A DNA stretch of 64,000 nt from Pseudoalteromonas sp. R3. GTDB lineage: Bacteria > Pseudomonadota > Gammaproteobacteria > Enterobacterales > Alteromonadaceae. This document shows, in pieces, positions 27,619 through 37,092 of the stretch; within the stretch, counting starts at the first letter, position 1; every line of letters starts with the position of its first letter. The notes under the pieces were generated by a model. That model did no database searches. It was not told where the DNA came from and saw only the letters and a list, made by a program, of their open reading frames with translations. Location: positions 930,001-994,000 of the forward strand of contig NZ_CP034834.1 in NCBI RefSeq assembly GCF_004014715.1, read 5' to 3'. The position numbers and the translations under genes are program-made.

Positions 27619-28848
27619 ATGGATATAAGTAGTTTACCAACTCAGCTATCGCGATTCACGCCACTGGTCTGGGTAATGCTGTTCGGCAATTTCTTTGTAC
27701 GGGCCAGTTATTATATGGTGTGGCCGTTTCTGGCAGTGATGTTGTACGAAAGCTATGGATTGAGTGCCACTGAAGTTGGGTTGTTGCTGACTGGTTCAGC
27801 GACTTTGGCGGTTTTTTTAGGGTTTTACACGGGCAATCTGGCCGATCGCTTTGGCCGTACCAAGATGCTTTATATTGCTGTGGTTGTTGGGGTGATTTCC
27901 TTTGCGATGCTGGCGTTGGCCAATTCATTGTGGTTATTCTCTGTGGCGGTGTTTCTGGCTTGTCTGCCTCGCACCTTGTGGGAAGCACCCAGCAAAGCCT
28001 TGTTAACCGAAGAGCTGGCGAACCCTAAAGATCGGGAGCTGGCGCTACATTTACTTTATTTTCTGGTCAATGTAGGCGCAGCACTGGGGCCGCTTTATGG
28101 TCTATGGGCCGGACTCAATGGAGAGCAGTTTAGCTTTATTTATACCGCGATATCATATCTGGGCTTGTTGGTGGCACTGCTGTATTTCAGGCCCTCAAAG
28201 CAAGTATCCGCGACGACACCACAATCAGTTCCTAACTTTTCAAACTGGCTGAAAATACTCAATAAAGATCGGGCTTTTCTGGTAGTGCTGGTGGCAACAA
28301 CCTTAGTGTACTTTGTGTACGCGCAATGTGATACCAGCCTGGTGCAGTATCTTACCCGAGCAGCAGTCCCGGAACTTGCCTGGTTGATCTCTGCCGTGAT
28401 CATTACCAATTCCACTGTGATTATTGTCTGTCAGTTTCCGCTGCTGCACATCATGAGAAACTGGTGCCTGGAGCATCGCCTATATCTGGGGGGCGCCATC
28501 TTGGTGGTATCACAAATTATGATGGCCTTTAATGATGTCCACAATACCTGGGGATGGATAACGGCAATGATAGTGCTAAGCCTGAGCGAGGCGATTATGT
28601 TCAGCAATATCAATGTGTATATAGACAGATTGGCACCCGATAATCTTAAAGCCAGTTATTTCGGAGCAGCAGGTCTGTGCTCACTAGGCTACGCATTTGC
28701 GCCCATTTTAGGCGGCCTGGTACTGGATTTGTCGAGCGGTATGATGCTGTTTTTGCTGACCACACTGACATCGTTCGCGGCCCTGGCCTTTTATAAGATT
28801 GCCGAGGTTCAGCTGAAAGGCTCCCCTCGCACAATATCTGAAGTATGA
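27619..28848 (+). CDS. MFS transporter (DHA1-type)
   Basis: This 409-residue protein has about 12 predicted hydrophobic membrane segments and the MFS motif-A-like loop GNLADRFGRTKML between helices 2 and 3. The overall layout resembles DHA1 drug exporters such as MdtH/SmvA-type proteins. It is a single gene with AGGG-type ribosome-binding sequence 9 bases before the ATG, followed by a hairpin. Substrate unknown; efflux is likely by family. Confidence 0.88.
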   Translation: MDISSLPTQLSRFTPLVWVMLFGNFFVRASYYMVWPFLAVMLYESYGLSATEVGLLLTGSATLAVFLGFYTGNLADRFGRTKMLYIAVVVGVISFAMLALANSLWLFSVAVFLACLPRTLWEAPSKALLTEELANPKDRELALHLLYFLVNVGAALGPLYGLWAGLNGEQFSFIYTAISYLGLLVALLYFRPSKQVSATTPQSVPNFSNWLKILNKDRAFLVVLVATTLVYFVYAQCDTSLVQYLTRAAVPELAWLISAVIITNSTVIIVCQFPLLHIMRNWCLEHRLYLGGAILVVSQIMMAFNDVHNTWGWITAMIVLSLSEAIMFSNINVYIDRLAPDNLKASYFGAAGLCSLGYAFAPILGGLVLDLSSGMMLFLLTTLTSFAALAFYKIAEVQLKGSPRTISEV

Positions 28849-28855
28849 GGGGCTG

Positions 28856-28883
28856 AGCGGTTTACAGGTGTGGCCGCTTTTTT
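28856..28883 (+). terminator. Probable terminator after the MFS gene
   Basis: AGCGG pairs with CCGCT and is followed by six T; the loop is long (13 bases), so the stem is weak. Confidence 0.5.
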
Positions 28884-29055
28884 ACAAGCATGTATAGCAA
28901 TAACTTCATATTACTTTTTAAAACCACAATAGCAGATTTGAATAGCAACGCTGATTAAACACGCTAGCGCAAGTTGATTGTTTAAACTGAGTAAGCTGCG
29001 TATGATTTATATAAGCGTAATGCTATGTAATATAAAATAAAAAAAGGAATGAAAT

Positions 29056-30081
29056 ATGAAAGTACCAGGTAATAAGCTACTTGTCTCGGCGGCACTTGCA
29101 TCTGTGTTCACAGCCCAAGCGGGCATCGCAATTGGTGATAATGCGATACTCGAATTTGACCGAGTTTTAGATGGCCAGCTCATTGAGCTTGAAACAGACG
29201 ACTATGTTTTTTCGGGAAAGCCGAGCCATTTTATAGCTGAAAAATCATCGCATGTTGTGTCCGGCAACGTTTCGACTCAGGAAAAGCTGATTCACTGGAC
29301 AGCGACAGACAAGGTTACGAGTGAGATTCGCTATTTTACCGGGGCGTTAGTCAGTGACAGGCAATATGCCGGAGTGTGGTTTTCGAACACAGGAGAAAAA
29401 GGGGACTGGCAGCTTAAGTCGAGTACGCCGGGATTATATGCGTCCTGCAATGAAATCCTTAAAGCCGGAGTCAGTAATGGCGATGGTGTTTATGACATAC
29501 TTAGCAGTGGCGAAACGATTTCTGTTTATTGTGATATGACGACCGATGGGGGTGGCTGGACCTTACTTGGTGCCTATGCCAAAAACTCTCCGGGGGGCAA
29601 AGCGCATATTTCTGAATATTCTCCCGGACCGGACACAGAAGCGGTTGACCCACAGTCTACCTGGCTGTTTCAGGGGGATTTAAGCCCATTTTCTGATGTT
29701 AGAGAACAAGTTGCCTGTAACACTGTCGGGTGTGCTGAAGGTAAAAGTGCTTATGGCAGCAGTATGACAGCTTTGGAACTTGAAAATATTCGTTATTCAT
29801 GGGGTTACGAAGATCGAGGAAGCTATATGCCTACCTATAATGACGTGCCGGATTGCAGGCGCAGCTATGCCTCTGATGAGATAGTCGAAGGATGCATGGG
29901 GCTCGACAAACTCACCAGTGCAACCACGAAAACGGTTGTAGGCTGGCAAACTGATATTCATGGCACCATAGATTGTTGGGTGGCCCGTGGTAACTACGCT
30001 TCGAGCGCGCTCGGTTCGGCACGTTGTTTCCACCGTGGTGGACCTGATGGCAGCCGCTGGGCGTTGCTCTGGATGAGATAA
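29056..30081 (+). CDS. Secreted fibrinogen-like domain protein
   Basis: This 341-residue protein has a signal peptide (about residue 23). The first half is unrecognised and rich in beta-type sequence. In the second half NGDGVYDILSSGETISVYCDMTTDGGGWTLLG (near 138-170; cysteines in C-x-I and VYCDMTTDGGGWTL) is the start of a fibrinogen-related (FReD-like) domain, and the C-terminus keeps a disulphide-rich pattern. Such domains bind sugars or acetyl groups. GGAATG precedes the ATG at good spacing. A single gene; its role may be in adhesion or glycan recognition. The domain call is by motif. Confidence 0.82.
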   Translation: MKVPGNKLLVSAALASVFTAQAGIAIGDNAILEFDRVLDGQLIELETDDYVFSGKPSHFIAEKSSHVVSGNVSTQEKLIHWTATDKVTSEIRYFTGALVSDRQYAGVWFSNTGEKGDWQLKSSTPGLYASCNEILKAGVSNGDGVYDILSSGETISVYCDMTTDGGGWTLLGAYAKNSPGGKAHISEYSPGPDTEAVDPQSTWLFQGDLSPFSDVREQVACNTVGCAEGKSAYGSSMTALELENIRYSWGYEDRGSYMPTYNDVPDCRRSYASDEIVEGCMGLDKLTSATTKTVVGWQTDIHGTIDCWVARGNYASSALGSARCFHRGGPDGSRWALLWMR

Positions 30082-30103
30082 ACAGGCTAAACAGCACAAA
30101 TCA

Positions 30104-30138
30104 CCTCAGCAGGCATCAATCCGGCAGGCTTGCTGAGG
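30104..30138 (+). terminator. Inverted repeat after the fibrinogen-like gene
   Basis: CCTCAGCA and TGCTGAGG form an 8-bp stem with a long loop that contains an inner GC pair. No good T-run. Possible terminator. Confidence 0.4.
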
Positions 30139-30330
30139 ATTCAAAGTTACATATTACTCCAGTTGCTGGCGCTCATTGCTACTGCCAATCCATAAGCAAG
30201 TCGTCAATTTATAAAAATAAAAGTAATTTAATGAGTACTTTAAGGATCTTTAAGAAGGTTTCAGAGTGCTTTCAGGACTTTCGTACGTGTTGTGTTCCAG
30301 TGTGACTGCAAACCACATAAGGAGAACACC

Positions 30331-31500
30331 ATGAACTCAGTAAAAACACTTCAACAATTTGGACTGGCCAGTTTACTACTTGCCGGGCTCAGCCATGATG
30401 TCGCTCAGACTGCACTTGCTGTCAGTGGCGATTATCTGTTTAGTTATCAGGTGCAAGGAGAAAACTGGGGAGGTATTACGTTGCGCGACCATACCGCATA
30501 TTTTGGCAGTGATGATGGCAACCTTTATGCGCTGAATATTGACCGACCCAAACTCGCCTGGTCGTTCAAAACAGGTGGCCTGGTGCGTTCCAAGCCAACC
30601 ATAAAAAATCATCAGATCTTTGTAAGCAGCGACGATGGTTATCTTTATGCCCTCAATCGCTGGCAGGGGAAGCTATTATGGCGCACCAGCTTGAATGATG
30701 CTGATGTACAACGTATTTTACCAGCCAATCATGCTCCGTGGGAGTTTGACTATACCAAATCCAGCGCGCTGGTCCACGGCGACAAAGTCTTTATCGGTAG
30801 TGGTGACGGTAAGCTTTATGCACTCTCTCGTTTTTCCGGCGAGGTACTTTGGCACTTTAAAACCCAGGGGAAAATTCGCACTACGCCTGCACACTACAAT
30901 GGCTTAGTGTTTGTCAGCAGCTGGGATGGCTCGGTGTATGCCCTGAACGTACAAAGTGGTGAACTGGTTTGGCAGTATGAAACCAAAGGAGCACTGACTT
31001 CCAGCCCACTGGTGGTGGACGATGTGCTGGTGATTGGCTCCCGGGACACTCATCTGTATGGACTGGAGCCAAACAGTGGTGCATTGCTATGGCAGCAAGC
31101 GTACCCGGGTGGCTCATGGGTTGAGTCTTCAGCAACAGCCGCCGCAGACGGTGAGCACTTTTATATCGGCAGCTCGGATTCTAATTTACTCAATAAATTC
31201 CATGCCCGAAGTGGCAATCTGGTCTGGCAATTAGAAACAGGTGGTTGGAGCTGGGGGCAGCCGGTTGTGAGCAATGGCACTGTGTATATTGGAGCAACGG
31301 GCCATGATGAACCTGGTTGGTATGAGACCAAGCGCGGCTTCTTTGCTGTAGATGGTCAGACCGGTCAACAGCAATGGCAATATCAACCTAAAGCCATTGA
31401 CGGGTTTGTACACGGTGGCGTATATGGTGCACCGGCTGTCGGGTATGGCAAAGTGATTGTGCCGGACCTGGATGGTTATGTGCATGTTTTTGAAGAGTAA
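30331..31500 (+). CDS. Secreted PQQ-type beta-propeller protein
   Basis: This 389-residue protein, started at ATG 30331 (AAGGAG 8 bases upstream; an earlier start at 30292 only adds 13 unlikely residues), has a signal peptide. Repeated propeller blades follow: VYALNVQSGELVWQYETKG, LYGLEPNSGALLWQQ, LYALSRFSGEVLWHFKTQG, each with the tryptophan-docking pattern of PQQ_2/BamB-like repeats. No PQQ-dehydrogenase catalytic residues are evident, so it is probably a structural or binding protein. It lies downstream of the fibrinogen-like gene, with its own terminator. Periplasmic or outer surface location is inferred. Confidence 0.87.
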   Translation: MNSVKTLQQFGLASLLLAGLSHDVAQTALAVSGDYLFSYQVQGENWGGITLRDHTAYFGSDDGNLYALNIDRPKLAWSFKTGGLVRSKPTIKNHQIFVSSDDGYLYALNRWQGKLLWRTSLNDADVQRILPANHAPWEFDYTKSSALVHGDKVFIGSGDGKLYALSRFSGEVLWHFKTQGKIRTTPAHYNGLVFVSSWDGSVYALNVQSGELVWQYETKGALTSSPLVVDDVLVIGSRDTHLYGLEPNSGALLWQQAYPGGSWVESSATAAADGEHFYIGSSDSNLLNKFHARSGNLVWQLETGGWSWGQPVVSNGTVYIGATGHDEPGWYETKRGFFAVDGQTGQQQWQYQPKAIDGFVHGGVYGAPAVGYGKVIVPDLDGYVHVFEE

Positions 31501-31582
31501 CGGCGTCACTCTTCATTGTTGATAAAAACCGGATTGTTTTTGGATTAGGTAAATCTAAAAATAGCTGAACATTTCTCTGTCA

Positions 31583-31605
31583 GACAGCACTTATCTTGTG
31601 CTGTC
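31583..31605 (+). terminator. Terminator after the propeller gene
   Basis: GACAGCAC and GTGCTGTC form an 8-bp stem with a 7-base loop; a T-rich stretch with A interruptions follows. Confidence 0.55.
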
Positions 31606-31777
31606 ATATTTATTTACTACTAAAGTCTATTTTACTGGTTCTCTAAGTGCGTGGAATGGTGGATAAATCTTTCCTTTAATTTCAGCTTGATAACTGTATT
31701 CTCAAGTCTTGTACCTACTTTATTTAATTGTGCTTAGAACCATACTTTTGTCATATTTTTGCCGATTTGTCATTTAA

Positions 31778-31795
31778 TATATTGCATGCAATATA
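31778..31795. promoter_or_regulatory. 18-base perfect palindrome, candidate operator of the TonB receptor gene
   Basis: TATATTGCATGCAATATA, 100 bases upstream of the receptor start. The core TTGCATGCAA also lies upstream of the GIN-domain gene at 17224. The symmetry suggests a dimeric regulator; none can be assigned. Confidence 0.5.
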
Positions 31796-31894
31796 CATTG
31801 AGGGTAGCGTAAGTATGGTACTGGGGACAAATTATTGAACTAGATAGTTGCTTCACCGGGAAAAATAATAATTGATACACGTAGGAGTACAGTG

Positions 31895-34522
31895 ATGCGT
31901 CACAATGGGAATGCAAGTCGGGCTTTTGTCATGAATATGGTTGCTTTGGCAGTCGCGTCTGCCAGTGGGCATGCGTTTGCTGCAGCAAATGATGAAAGTG
32001 GGGCGAATGAGCCTGAGCGGATAGAGGTTACGGGTTCGCGGATCCAAAGAACAGATATGGAAACAGCGAGACCCGTCTCGGTTATTACCAAAGCAGATAT
32101 AACGGCAACTGGACTGAACGACATAGCCAGTGTGTTAGCTGAAAGTATTTTTAATTCAGCCGGTACTTCGATTGCTCATTCAAACAACTCGGCGGGCAAC
32201 TTTGCTTCGTCTAACCTGAGAGGACTGGGCTCCAACCGGACTCTGACGCTGGTAAATGGCCGTCGTGTTGCGACGTCTGCTTCAAACTATGGCTCAAGCA
32301 CAAACGTTAATCTGATACCCATTGAAGTAGTAGAAAGAATAGAGATCTTGCGGGATGGCGCGTCATCAATATATGGCTCTGATGCAATGGGTGGGGTTAT
32401 CAACATTATTACCAAGAAAGACTATGAAGGTATGCAGCTTTCCGTGAATGCGTCACATGCAACTCGTGGTGGAGCAGGGCAGCAAGGTGGTGCACTGACC
32501 TATGGCACCAGCAATGATAAAAGCTCGATACTCGTTGTGCTGGAGCACCAGACAAATGATAGCCTGCGCGGCGGCGACCGCCCTCATTTAGATGCAGAGC
32601 ATAATGAAAAACGCTGGAGTTCTCGCTATTCTCCGTGGGGGTCATACAGCTATGAAAATGAAGATGGGGAGCGGATTTATAGCCCGGGCCCGGACTGCCC
32701 GGCAGAAAATATTCGAGACCGCGAAGAGAATATGGGCAAGCAATGTGGGTACGATGTCTTCGATGGAAAGTACTACTTGCCAAAGGTTGAAAAAACATCA
32801 ATCTTCACCAATTTTACCTATGAAATTAATGATGATGTTGAGTTTTATAACTCCATTTTGCACACACGCGATAAGAACTTCACATCGGCTACTCCTATGT
32901 GGGCCAGTGGTACGCTTGCAGCAGATCACGTAAATAACCCGACAGCCGGCACTGCCGACGCACGTGATATTACTTATTATCACTACATGGAAGGCGCATT
33001 ACCCAGGGAGTTTACATTTAGAACAGAGTTACTGGATATCAACACCGGTATTAACTGGGACACTGATGAAGGTCGTTTGTCAGTTAACCTGGCACATAGT
33101 AAAGATAGCTTTGTGCAGGAGTCAAACTACTACTATTTCGTAGATAAGTTTGATGAAGCGGTTGAAGAGGGCCTCTATAACCCCCTTGCGTATGGTGGTG
33201 GTGATAAAGCGACAGAAGAGGTGCTGGATAGTTTCCGTCATAGCCAACACAGACTGGGTAAAAGTACGACCAAGGCCGTAACGATTGACTGGTCAAGTAC
33301 GCTCCCATTTGAGCTCGATGGTGGGGCAATTGGCTATGCTATCGGGGCCGAATACCGTTCACTCGAATTGTTTGATGAGCAAGATGCACAGTCAAACTCA
33401 GGAAACGTCAAAGGCGCCTATGGTGGCGATGTTGTGGGTAGCCGCAATTATCGGGCGGCTTATTTAGAGGTTGAAGCGCCGATACTTGATACATTGACCG
33501 TCTCTGCTGCAACTCGCTATGACTCATATAGCTTGCCTGATCAGGGGCAGTTATCGAGTAGCCTGTCTGTCAGATATGAAGTGACAGAAGATTTGGTTGT
33601 TCGAGGCTCTTTCAGTCAGGGTTTTCGTGTGGCAGATCTGAATGAAGCCATTGGGGAGGAAAGTATTGGCTACTATGGGTTATGGGATCCTAAGTATTGC
33701 AACCCAGTTCCAAAAGCGCAACGCGCTACATCAGACTTATGTGACAATCAAAGCGTGCCAGTCCGCTCGTTTTCAAACCCTGATCTGGAGCCAGAAGAAT
33801 CAGAGCAGGTGTCTTTTGGTTTTGCCTATAATCTAACAGAAGATTTTGATATGACGTTAGATTATTGGAATATTGAGATCACCAATGAGATCAAAGACAT
33901 TAGCGGGCGCACGGTACTTGATGAAGAATACTTAGGTAACTTGGGCAATTACAGTGGCCTGTATGTAAAGCGTGACACATCATTGCCTCGTGAAGATGAA
34001 GTGGTTGAGATTGGCTCTACCGTGACCAACTATCTTGGTCTGGATACATCGGGTATAGATGCCTCATTTGCTGCCAGAGTTGATCTTGAAGACATGGGGG
34101 ATTTGAAATTCAACTTAGAACTGAGCAAAGTACTTAAGTATGAATTCCAGAAGACCAATTCGGATCCTGTTTATGAGCATGTTGGTTTTATTAACAGGCC
34201 TGAGTATCGGGCTAGTTTCAAAACCAATTATCGCTATGGTGATTTCGAAGGTTTCGCAACCGTTCGATACATAGGTTCGTTCGATGGTGAATCACCAGAA
34301 GATATTGAAATTGGCAAAGAATGGCAGGACTTCCCCTCTATGACCACCGTCAATCTGGGCGCAGGGTATAACTTTGATGAGTATGGCCTAGTGAAGCTGA
34401 TTGTAACCAATGCATTTGATAAATTGCCGCCGGTCAATGATGAATACACTCGAGGGTACACTACGCGTGTTCATAACATCATAGGTCGTACCATTCAGCT
34501 CAAGTATACCTATTCATTTTAA
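31895..34522 (+). CDS. TonB-dependent outer-membrane receptor
   Basis: This 875-residue receptor starts at ATG 31895 (GGAG 7 bases upstream; the GTG one codon earlier is also possible). Signal peptide ends near AFAA, then a TonB-box-like EPERIEVTGSRI. A plug domain follows (RGLGSNRTLTLVNGRR, VERIEILRDGASSIYGSDA, GGVINIIT), and the long barrel ends in the aromatic sequence LKYTYSF. The plug belongs to the type common in Alteromonadales for peptide or oligosaccharide uptake. The next gene is an S9 peptidase, so uptake of peptides is the likely role; the ligand cannot be told from sequence. Confidence 0.95.
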   Translation: MRHNGNASRAFVMNMVALAVASASGHAFAAANDESGANEPERIEVTGSRIQRTDMETARPVSVITKADITATGLNDIASVLAESIFNSAGTSIAHSNNSAGNFASSNLRGLGSNRTLTLVNGRRVATSASNYGSSTNVNLIPIEVVERIEILRDGASSIYGSDAMGGVINIITKKDYEGMQLSVNASHATRGGAGQQGGALTYGTSNDKSSILVVLEHQTNDSLRGGDRPHLDAEHNEKRWSSRYSPWGSYSYENEDGERIYSPGPDCPAENIRDREENMGKQCGYDVFDGKYYLPKVEKTSIFTNFTYEINDDVEFYNSILHTRDKNFTSATPMWASGTLAADHVNNPTAGTADARDITYYHYMEGALPREFTFRTELLDINTGINWDTDEGRLSVNLAHSKDSFVQESNYYYFVDKFDEAVEEGLYNPLAYGGGDKATEEVLDSFRHSQHRLGKSTTKAVTIDWSSTLPFELDGGAIGYAIGAEYRSLELFDEQDAQSNSGNVKGAYGGDVVGSRNYRAAYLEVEAPILDTLTVSAATRYDSYSLPDQGQLSSSLSVRYEVTEDLVVRGSFSQGFRVADLNEAIGEESIGYYGLWDPKYCNPVPKAQRATSDLCDNQSVPVRSFSNPDLEPEESEQVSFGFAYNLTEDFDMTLDYWNIEITNEIKDISGRTVLDEEYLGNLGNYSGLYVKRDTSLPREDEVVEIGSTVTNYLGLDTSGIDASFAARVDLEDMGDLKFNLELSKVLKYEFQKTNSDPVYEHVGFINRPEYRASFKTNYRYGDFEGFATVRYIGSFDGESPEDIEIGKEWQDFPSMTTVNLGAGYNFDEYGLVKLIVTNAFDKLPPVNDEYTRGYTTRVHNIIGRTIQLKYTYSF

Positions 34523-34533
34523 ATGAAACCGTG

Positions 34534-34561
34534 ACGGGCATGTGCATCCGTATATGCCCGT
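34534..34561 (+). terminator. Inverted repeat after the TonB receptor gene
   Basis: ACGGGCAT and ATGCCCGT form an 8-bp stem with a 12-base loop, 11 bases past the receptor stop. No T-run; perhaps mRNA end protection. Confidence 0.45.
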
Positions 34562-34622
34562 GTATGGCAATTGATAATTTCACTTGAACAGCCCCGCTGG
34601 GCTGAAACCCAGTATTTCTCCC

Positions 34623-34658
34623 GCCTACCCGAATCACTTTAGTACGGTGGGCTTTTTT
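34623..34658 (+). terminator. Terminator-like hairpin just before the S9 peptidase start
   Basis: GCCTACC and GGTGGGC pair (one wobble) and are followed by six T. It ends only 18 bases before the S9 start codon, with the ribosome-binding sequence directly behind. If it works as a terminator, read-through from the receptor gene would need to be controlled here, as in an attenuator. Confidence 0.55.
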
Positions 34659-34676
34659 GGTTTAGGAGACCGTCTT

Positions 34677-36941
34677 ATGTTACAGCGCACACTGGCACTA
34701 TTAGTCAGCTTAAGCCTGATACTGACAGCCTGTCAGAGCCTTCCCGTCGGGAAATCAAAGGCAGAGCAACAAAGAGATAGTCAGAAGCTCTATTTACGGG
34801 CTGAACAATTTTTGCCGCAAAATCTCACCCCTTTAGTCAAAAACGATAAATTGACCGCAAACTGGCTGGATGAGGGGAATCGTTTTTGGTTTGTTCAGCA
34901 GCACGGCCATGATCACCGCTTTGTGCTGGTTGACCCGAGTAAGAACACACAGTTTGCGGCGTTTGACCATCAGAAAATTGCAGATGTGTTGCGCACAGAG
35001 GGGCTGACAGAGGTGTCAGCAGCGCGATTACCGTTCAAGCAAATTACGCTCAGCGGGTCTCAGTTGGCGTTTAATATTGAACAGACGCAATGGTCCTGCA
35101 CTCTGCCTGCTTATACCTGTGATCATCAGGTACTTGCACAGGCCGAAGAACCAGAACAAGGTGTCTCTGCGAATGGACTTTGGCAGGTGATCGTTGAAAA
35201 CCACAATCTGATATTAGTCAATCGGCAGTCAAAAGAGCGGACTGTACTTACCCGGGATGGCACTGAGGAGAACCCCTATGCTGCGACTCATCCGAATCCG
35301 GCTCGTAGCTTTAAGGCGGGCACAGACTATCAGCGTGAAGGTGTTTCACTGGCGTGGTCCAAAGACAGTCGCTATCTAATCACCTATCAGCTGGATCGTA
35401 GTGGCACAGACTTATATACCCTGGTTCAGTCTGATCATGAGGCGAGCCTGAGGCCGAAAGCGGTGCATTATTATTACCCATCGGCAGGGCAGGAGACATT
35501 GCCACAAGCCAGCCTGGTGCTGGTGGATATTGCGAAAAAGCGAGCGACAAAGCTGGATACGCCGCCGGTGATGCAGACCTATTATGGTAGTGCGCTGTGG
35601 GGCTGGTGGCAGGAAAACGGTCGCTATGTTTACCATGATCGTCGACGAGGGAATCGTCAGTATTTTATGCGGGAAATTGACCCACAAACAGCTCAGGTGC
35701 GCACTTTGGTTGAGGAGCGTGATGATAAATATGTCGATCCCTGGGTACAGACTTATCGGGCGCTGCCTGAGCTGGACGCTTTTATCTGGAGCTCTCAGCG
35801 TAACGGCTTTCAGCATTTGTATTTATATCAGGCCAGTAGTGGTAAATTGCTCAACCCCATTACACAGGGAAAGATGACGGTTCGGGTGATCCGTGGGGTG
35901 GACATCAAACGCAGGCAGATCTATTTTGAAGCGTCAGGGCGAGAACCAAACAGAGACCCTTATTTTCGGCATTTATACCGAGTTAATCTCGACGGCAGTG
36001 GACTGACTTTGCTCACTCCTGAAGCAGCAGAGCATGATACGCGCTTATCTCCTGACTTTAATTTTGTCATTGATACCTATTCAACTGCGACCCAGGCACC
36101 AGTCACTGTGTTACGCGATAGTCACACGGGCGACATTTTGCAAGAGATTCAGCGTGCTGATATCAGTGCGCTGATGGCAACTGGCTGGCGTCCACCAAAA
36201 CCTTTCGAAGCACTTGCAGCAGATGGTAAGACGACTGTTTATGGTTTGATGTATTTACCTTCAGACTTCGATCCCGGCAAACGCTATCCCGTAATTGACG
36301 ACATATATACCGGACCACATAACTTTTTTACACCTAAATCTTTTAACACTTACTCGCGTCAGGCGAATGCACTGGCTGAACTGGGTTTTGTGGTGATAAA
36401 AATGGATGGACGAGGCACCAACAAGCGGGGCCGGACATTCCATGAATATTCATTTAAAAACCTCGGCGGTGGTGCTGATGATCATGTTGCTGCTATCCGT
36501 CAGCTTGCAAAGCGATATACCTTCATAGATATAGATCGGGTTGGGATCTTTGGCTTTAGCGCTGGTGGCTATGATACAGCTCATGCTTTGTTTAAATATC
36601 CAGACTTCTTCAAGGTTGGAGTCGCGGCTTCGGGCAACCATGATTTTCGAGTTGACAAGGCGGGCTGGAACGAAATCTGGATGGGGTACCCGGTAACACC
36701 TGAGTGGGACAAACAGTCTAATCTGCATTGGGCTAAACACCTCAAAGGCAAATTATTGCTGGCACACGGCGAGCTGGATACCAATGTTCATCCTGCCGCA
36801 ACCATGCAACTGGTGTCTGCATTGATCAAGGCAGACAAGCACTTTGACTTGATGATCTATCCCAATATGGGCCATGTGCTCGACGAACATCCTCATTTCG
36901 TGCGGCTCAGGTGGGATTATTTTCTGCGTCATCTGAAGTAA
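34677..36941 (+). CDS. S9-family (prolyl oligopeptidase/DPP IV-type) peptidase, lipoprotein
   Basis: This 754-residue protein starts at ATG 34677 (AGGAG 8 bases upstream) with a lipoprotein signal peptide (LILTAC, cysteine near 18). The N-terminal part resembles the DPP IV beta-propeller (WSKDSRYLITYQLDRSG near 225, WSSQRNGFQHLYLY near 365). The C-terminal alpha/beta hydrolase has the nucleophile in GFSAGGYDTA (usually GWSYGGY), the Asp in HGELDTNVHP and the His in NMGHVLDEH. It should cleave peptides after proline or alanine at the cell envelope. It follows the TonB receptor, as expected for peptide use. An upstream frame extension to 34584 passes through the terminator hairpin and is not used. 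Confidence 0.94.
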   Translation: MLQRTLALLVSLSLILTACQSLPVGKSKAEQQRDSQKLYLRAEQFLPQNLTPLVKNDKLTANWLDEGNRFWFVQQHGHDHRFVLVDPSKNTQFAAFDHQKIADVLRTEGLTEVSAARLPFKQITLSGSQLAFNIEQTQWSCTLPAYTCDHQVLAQAEEPEQGVSANGLWQVIVENHNLILVNRQSKERTVLTRDGTEENPYAATHPNPARSFKAGTDYQREGVSLAWSKDSRYLITYQLDRSGTDLYTLVQSDHEASLRPKAVHYYYPSAGQETLPQASLVLVDIAKKRATKLDTPPVMQTYYGSALWGWWQENGRYVYHDRRRGNRQYFMREIDPQTAQVRTLVEERDDKYVDPWVQTYRALPELDAFIWSSQRNGFQHLYLYQASSGKLLNPITQGKMTVRVIRGVDIKRRQIYFEASGREPNRDPYFRHLYRVNLDGSGLTLLTPEAAEHDTRLSPDFNFVIDTYSTATQAPVTVLRDSHTGDILQEIQRADISALMATGWRPPKPFEALAADGKTTVYGLMYLPSDFDPGKRYPVIDDIYTGPHNFFTPKSFNTYSRQANALAELGFVVIKMDGRGTNKRGRTFHEYSFKNLGGGADDHVAAIRQLAKRYTFIDIDRVGIFGFSAGGYDTAHALFKYPDFFKVGVAASGNHDFRVDKAGWNEIWMGYPVTPEWDKQSNLHWAKHLKGKLLLAHGELDTNVHPAATMQLVSALIKADKHFDLMIYPNMGHVLDEHPHFVRLRWDYFLRHLK

Positions 36942-37007
36942 CTGAGATCAGGTTGCAGCCGGGTCGCGCTCAATACTTGTTTCTCTGCGTGCCCGGTGAA
37001 TCAAATT

Positions 37008-37052
37008 GTTGATTAAATCAACGCTGGACCTATTTGGGGTTTTCTTTATAAT
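37008..37052 (+). promoter_or_regulatory. Promoter with adjacent inverted repeat, small membrane-protein gene
   Basis: TGGACC and TATAAT (37047-37052) are separated by 16 bases. Just upstream GTTGATT-A-AATCAAC (37008-37022) is an inverted repeat with perfect 7-base arms. This could be the operator of the next gene. Confidence 0.45.
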
Positions 37053-37092
37053 CGATTTAATTGTAGAAAATAGAATTCGCAGAGGATGCAAT

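Larger units (their letters stand above)
31501..31894. other. Intergenic region before the TonB receptor
   Basis: Contains a terminator for the propeller gene at 31583-31605 and an 18-base palindrome at 31778-31795 in the presumed control region of the receptor gene. Otherwise AT-rich and without coding signal. Confidence 0.5.

Noticed and set aside
37008..37022. FNR-like sequence TTGATTAAATCAA
   Set aside because: The spacer between the half-sites is 3 bases instead of the 4 required for an FNR/CRP-type site, so it is listed only as a possible unassigned operator.
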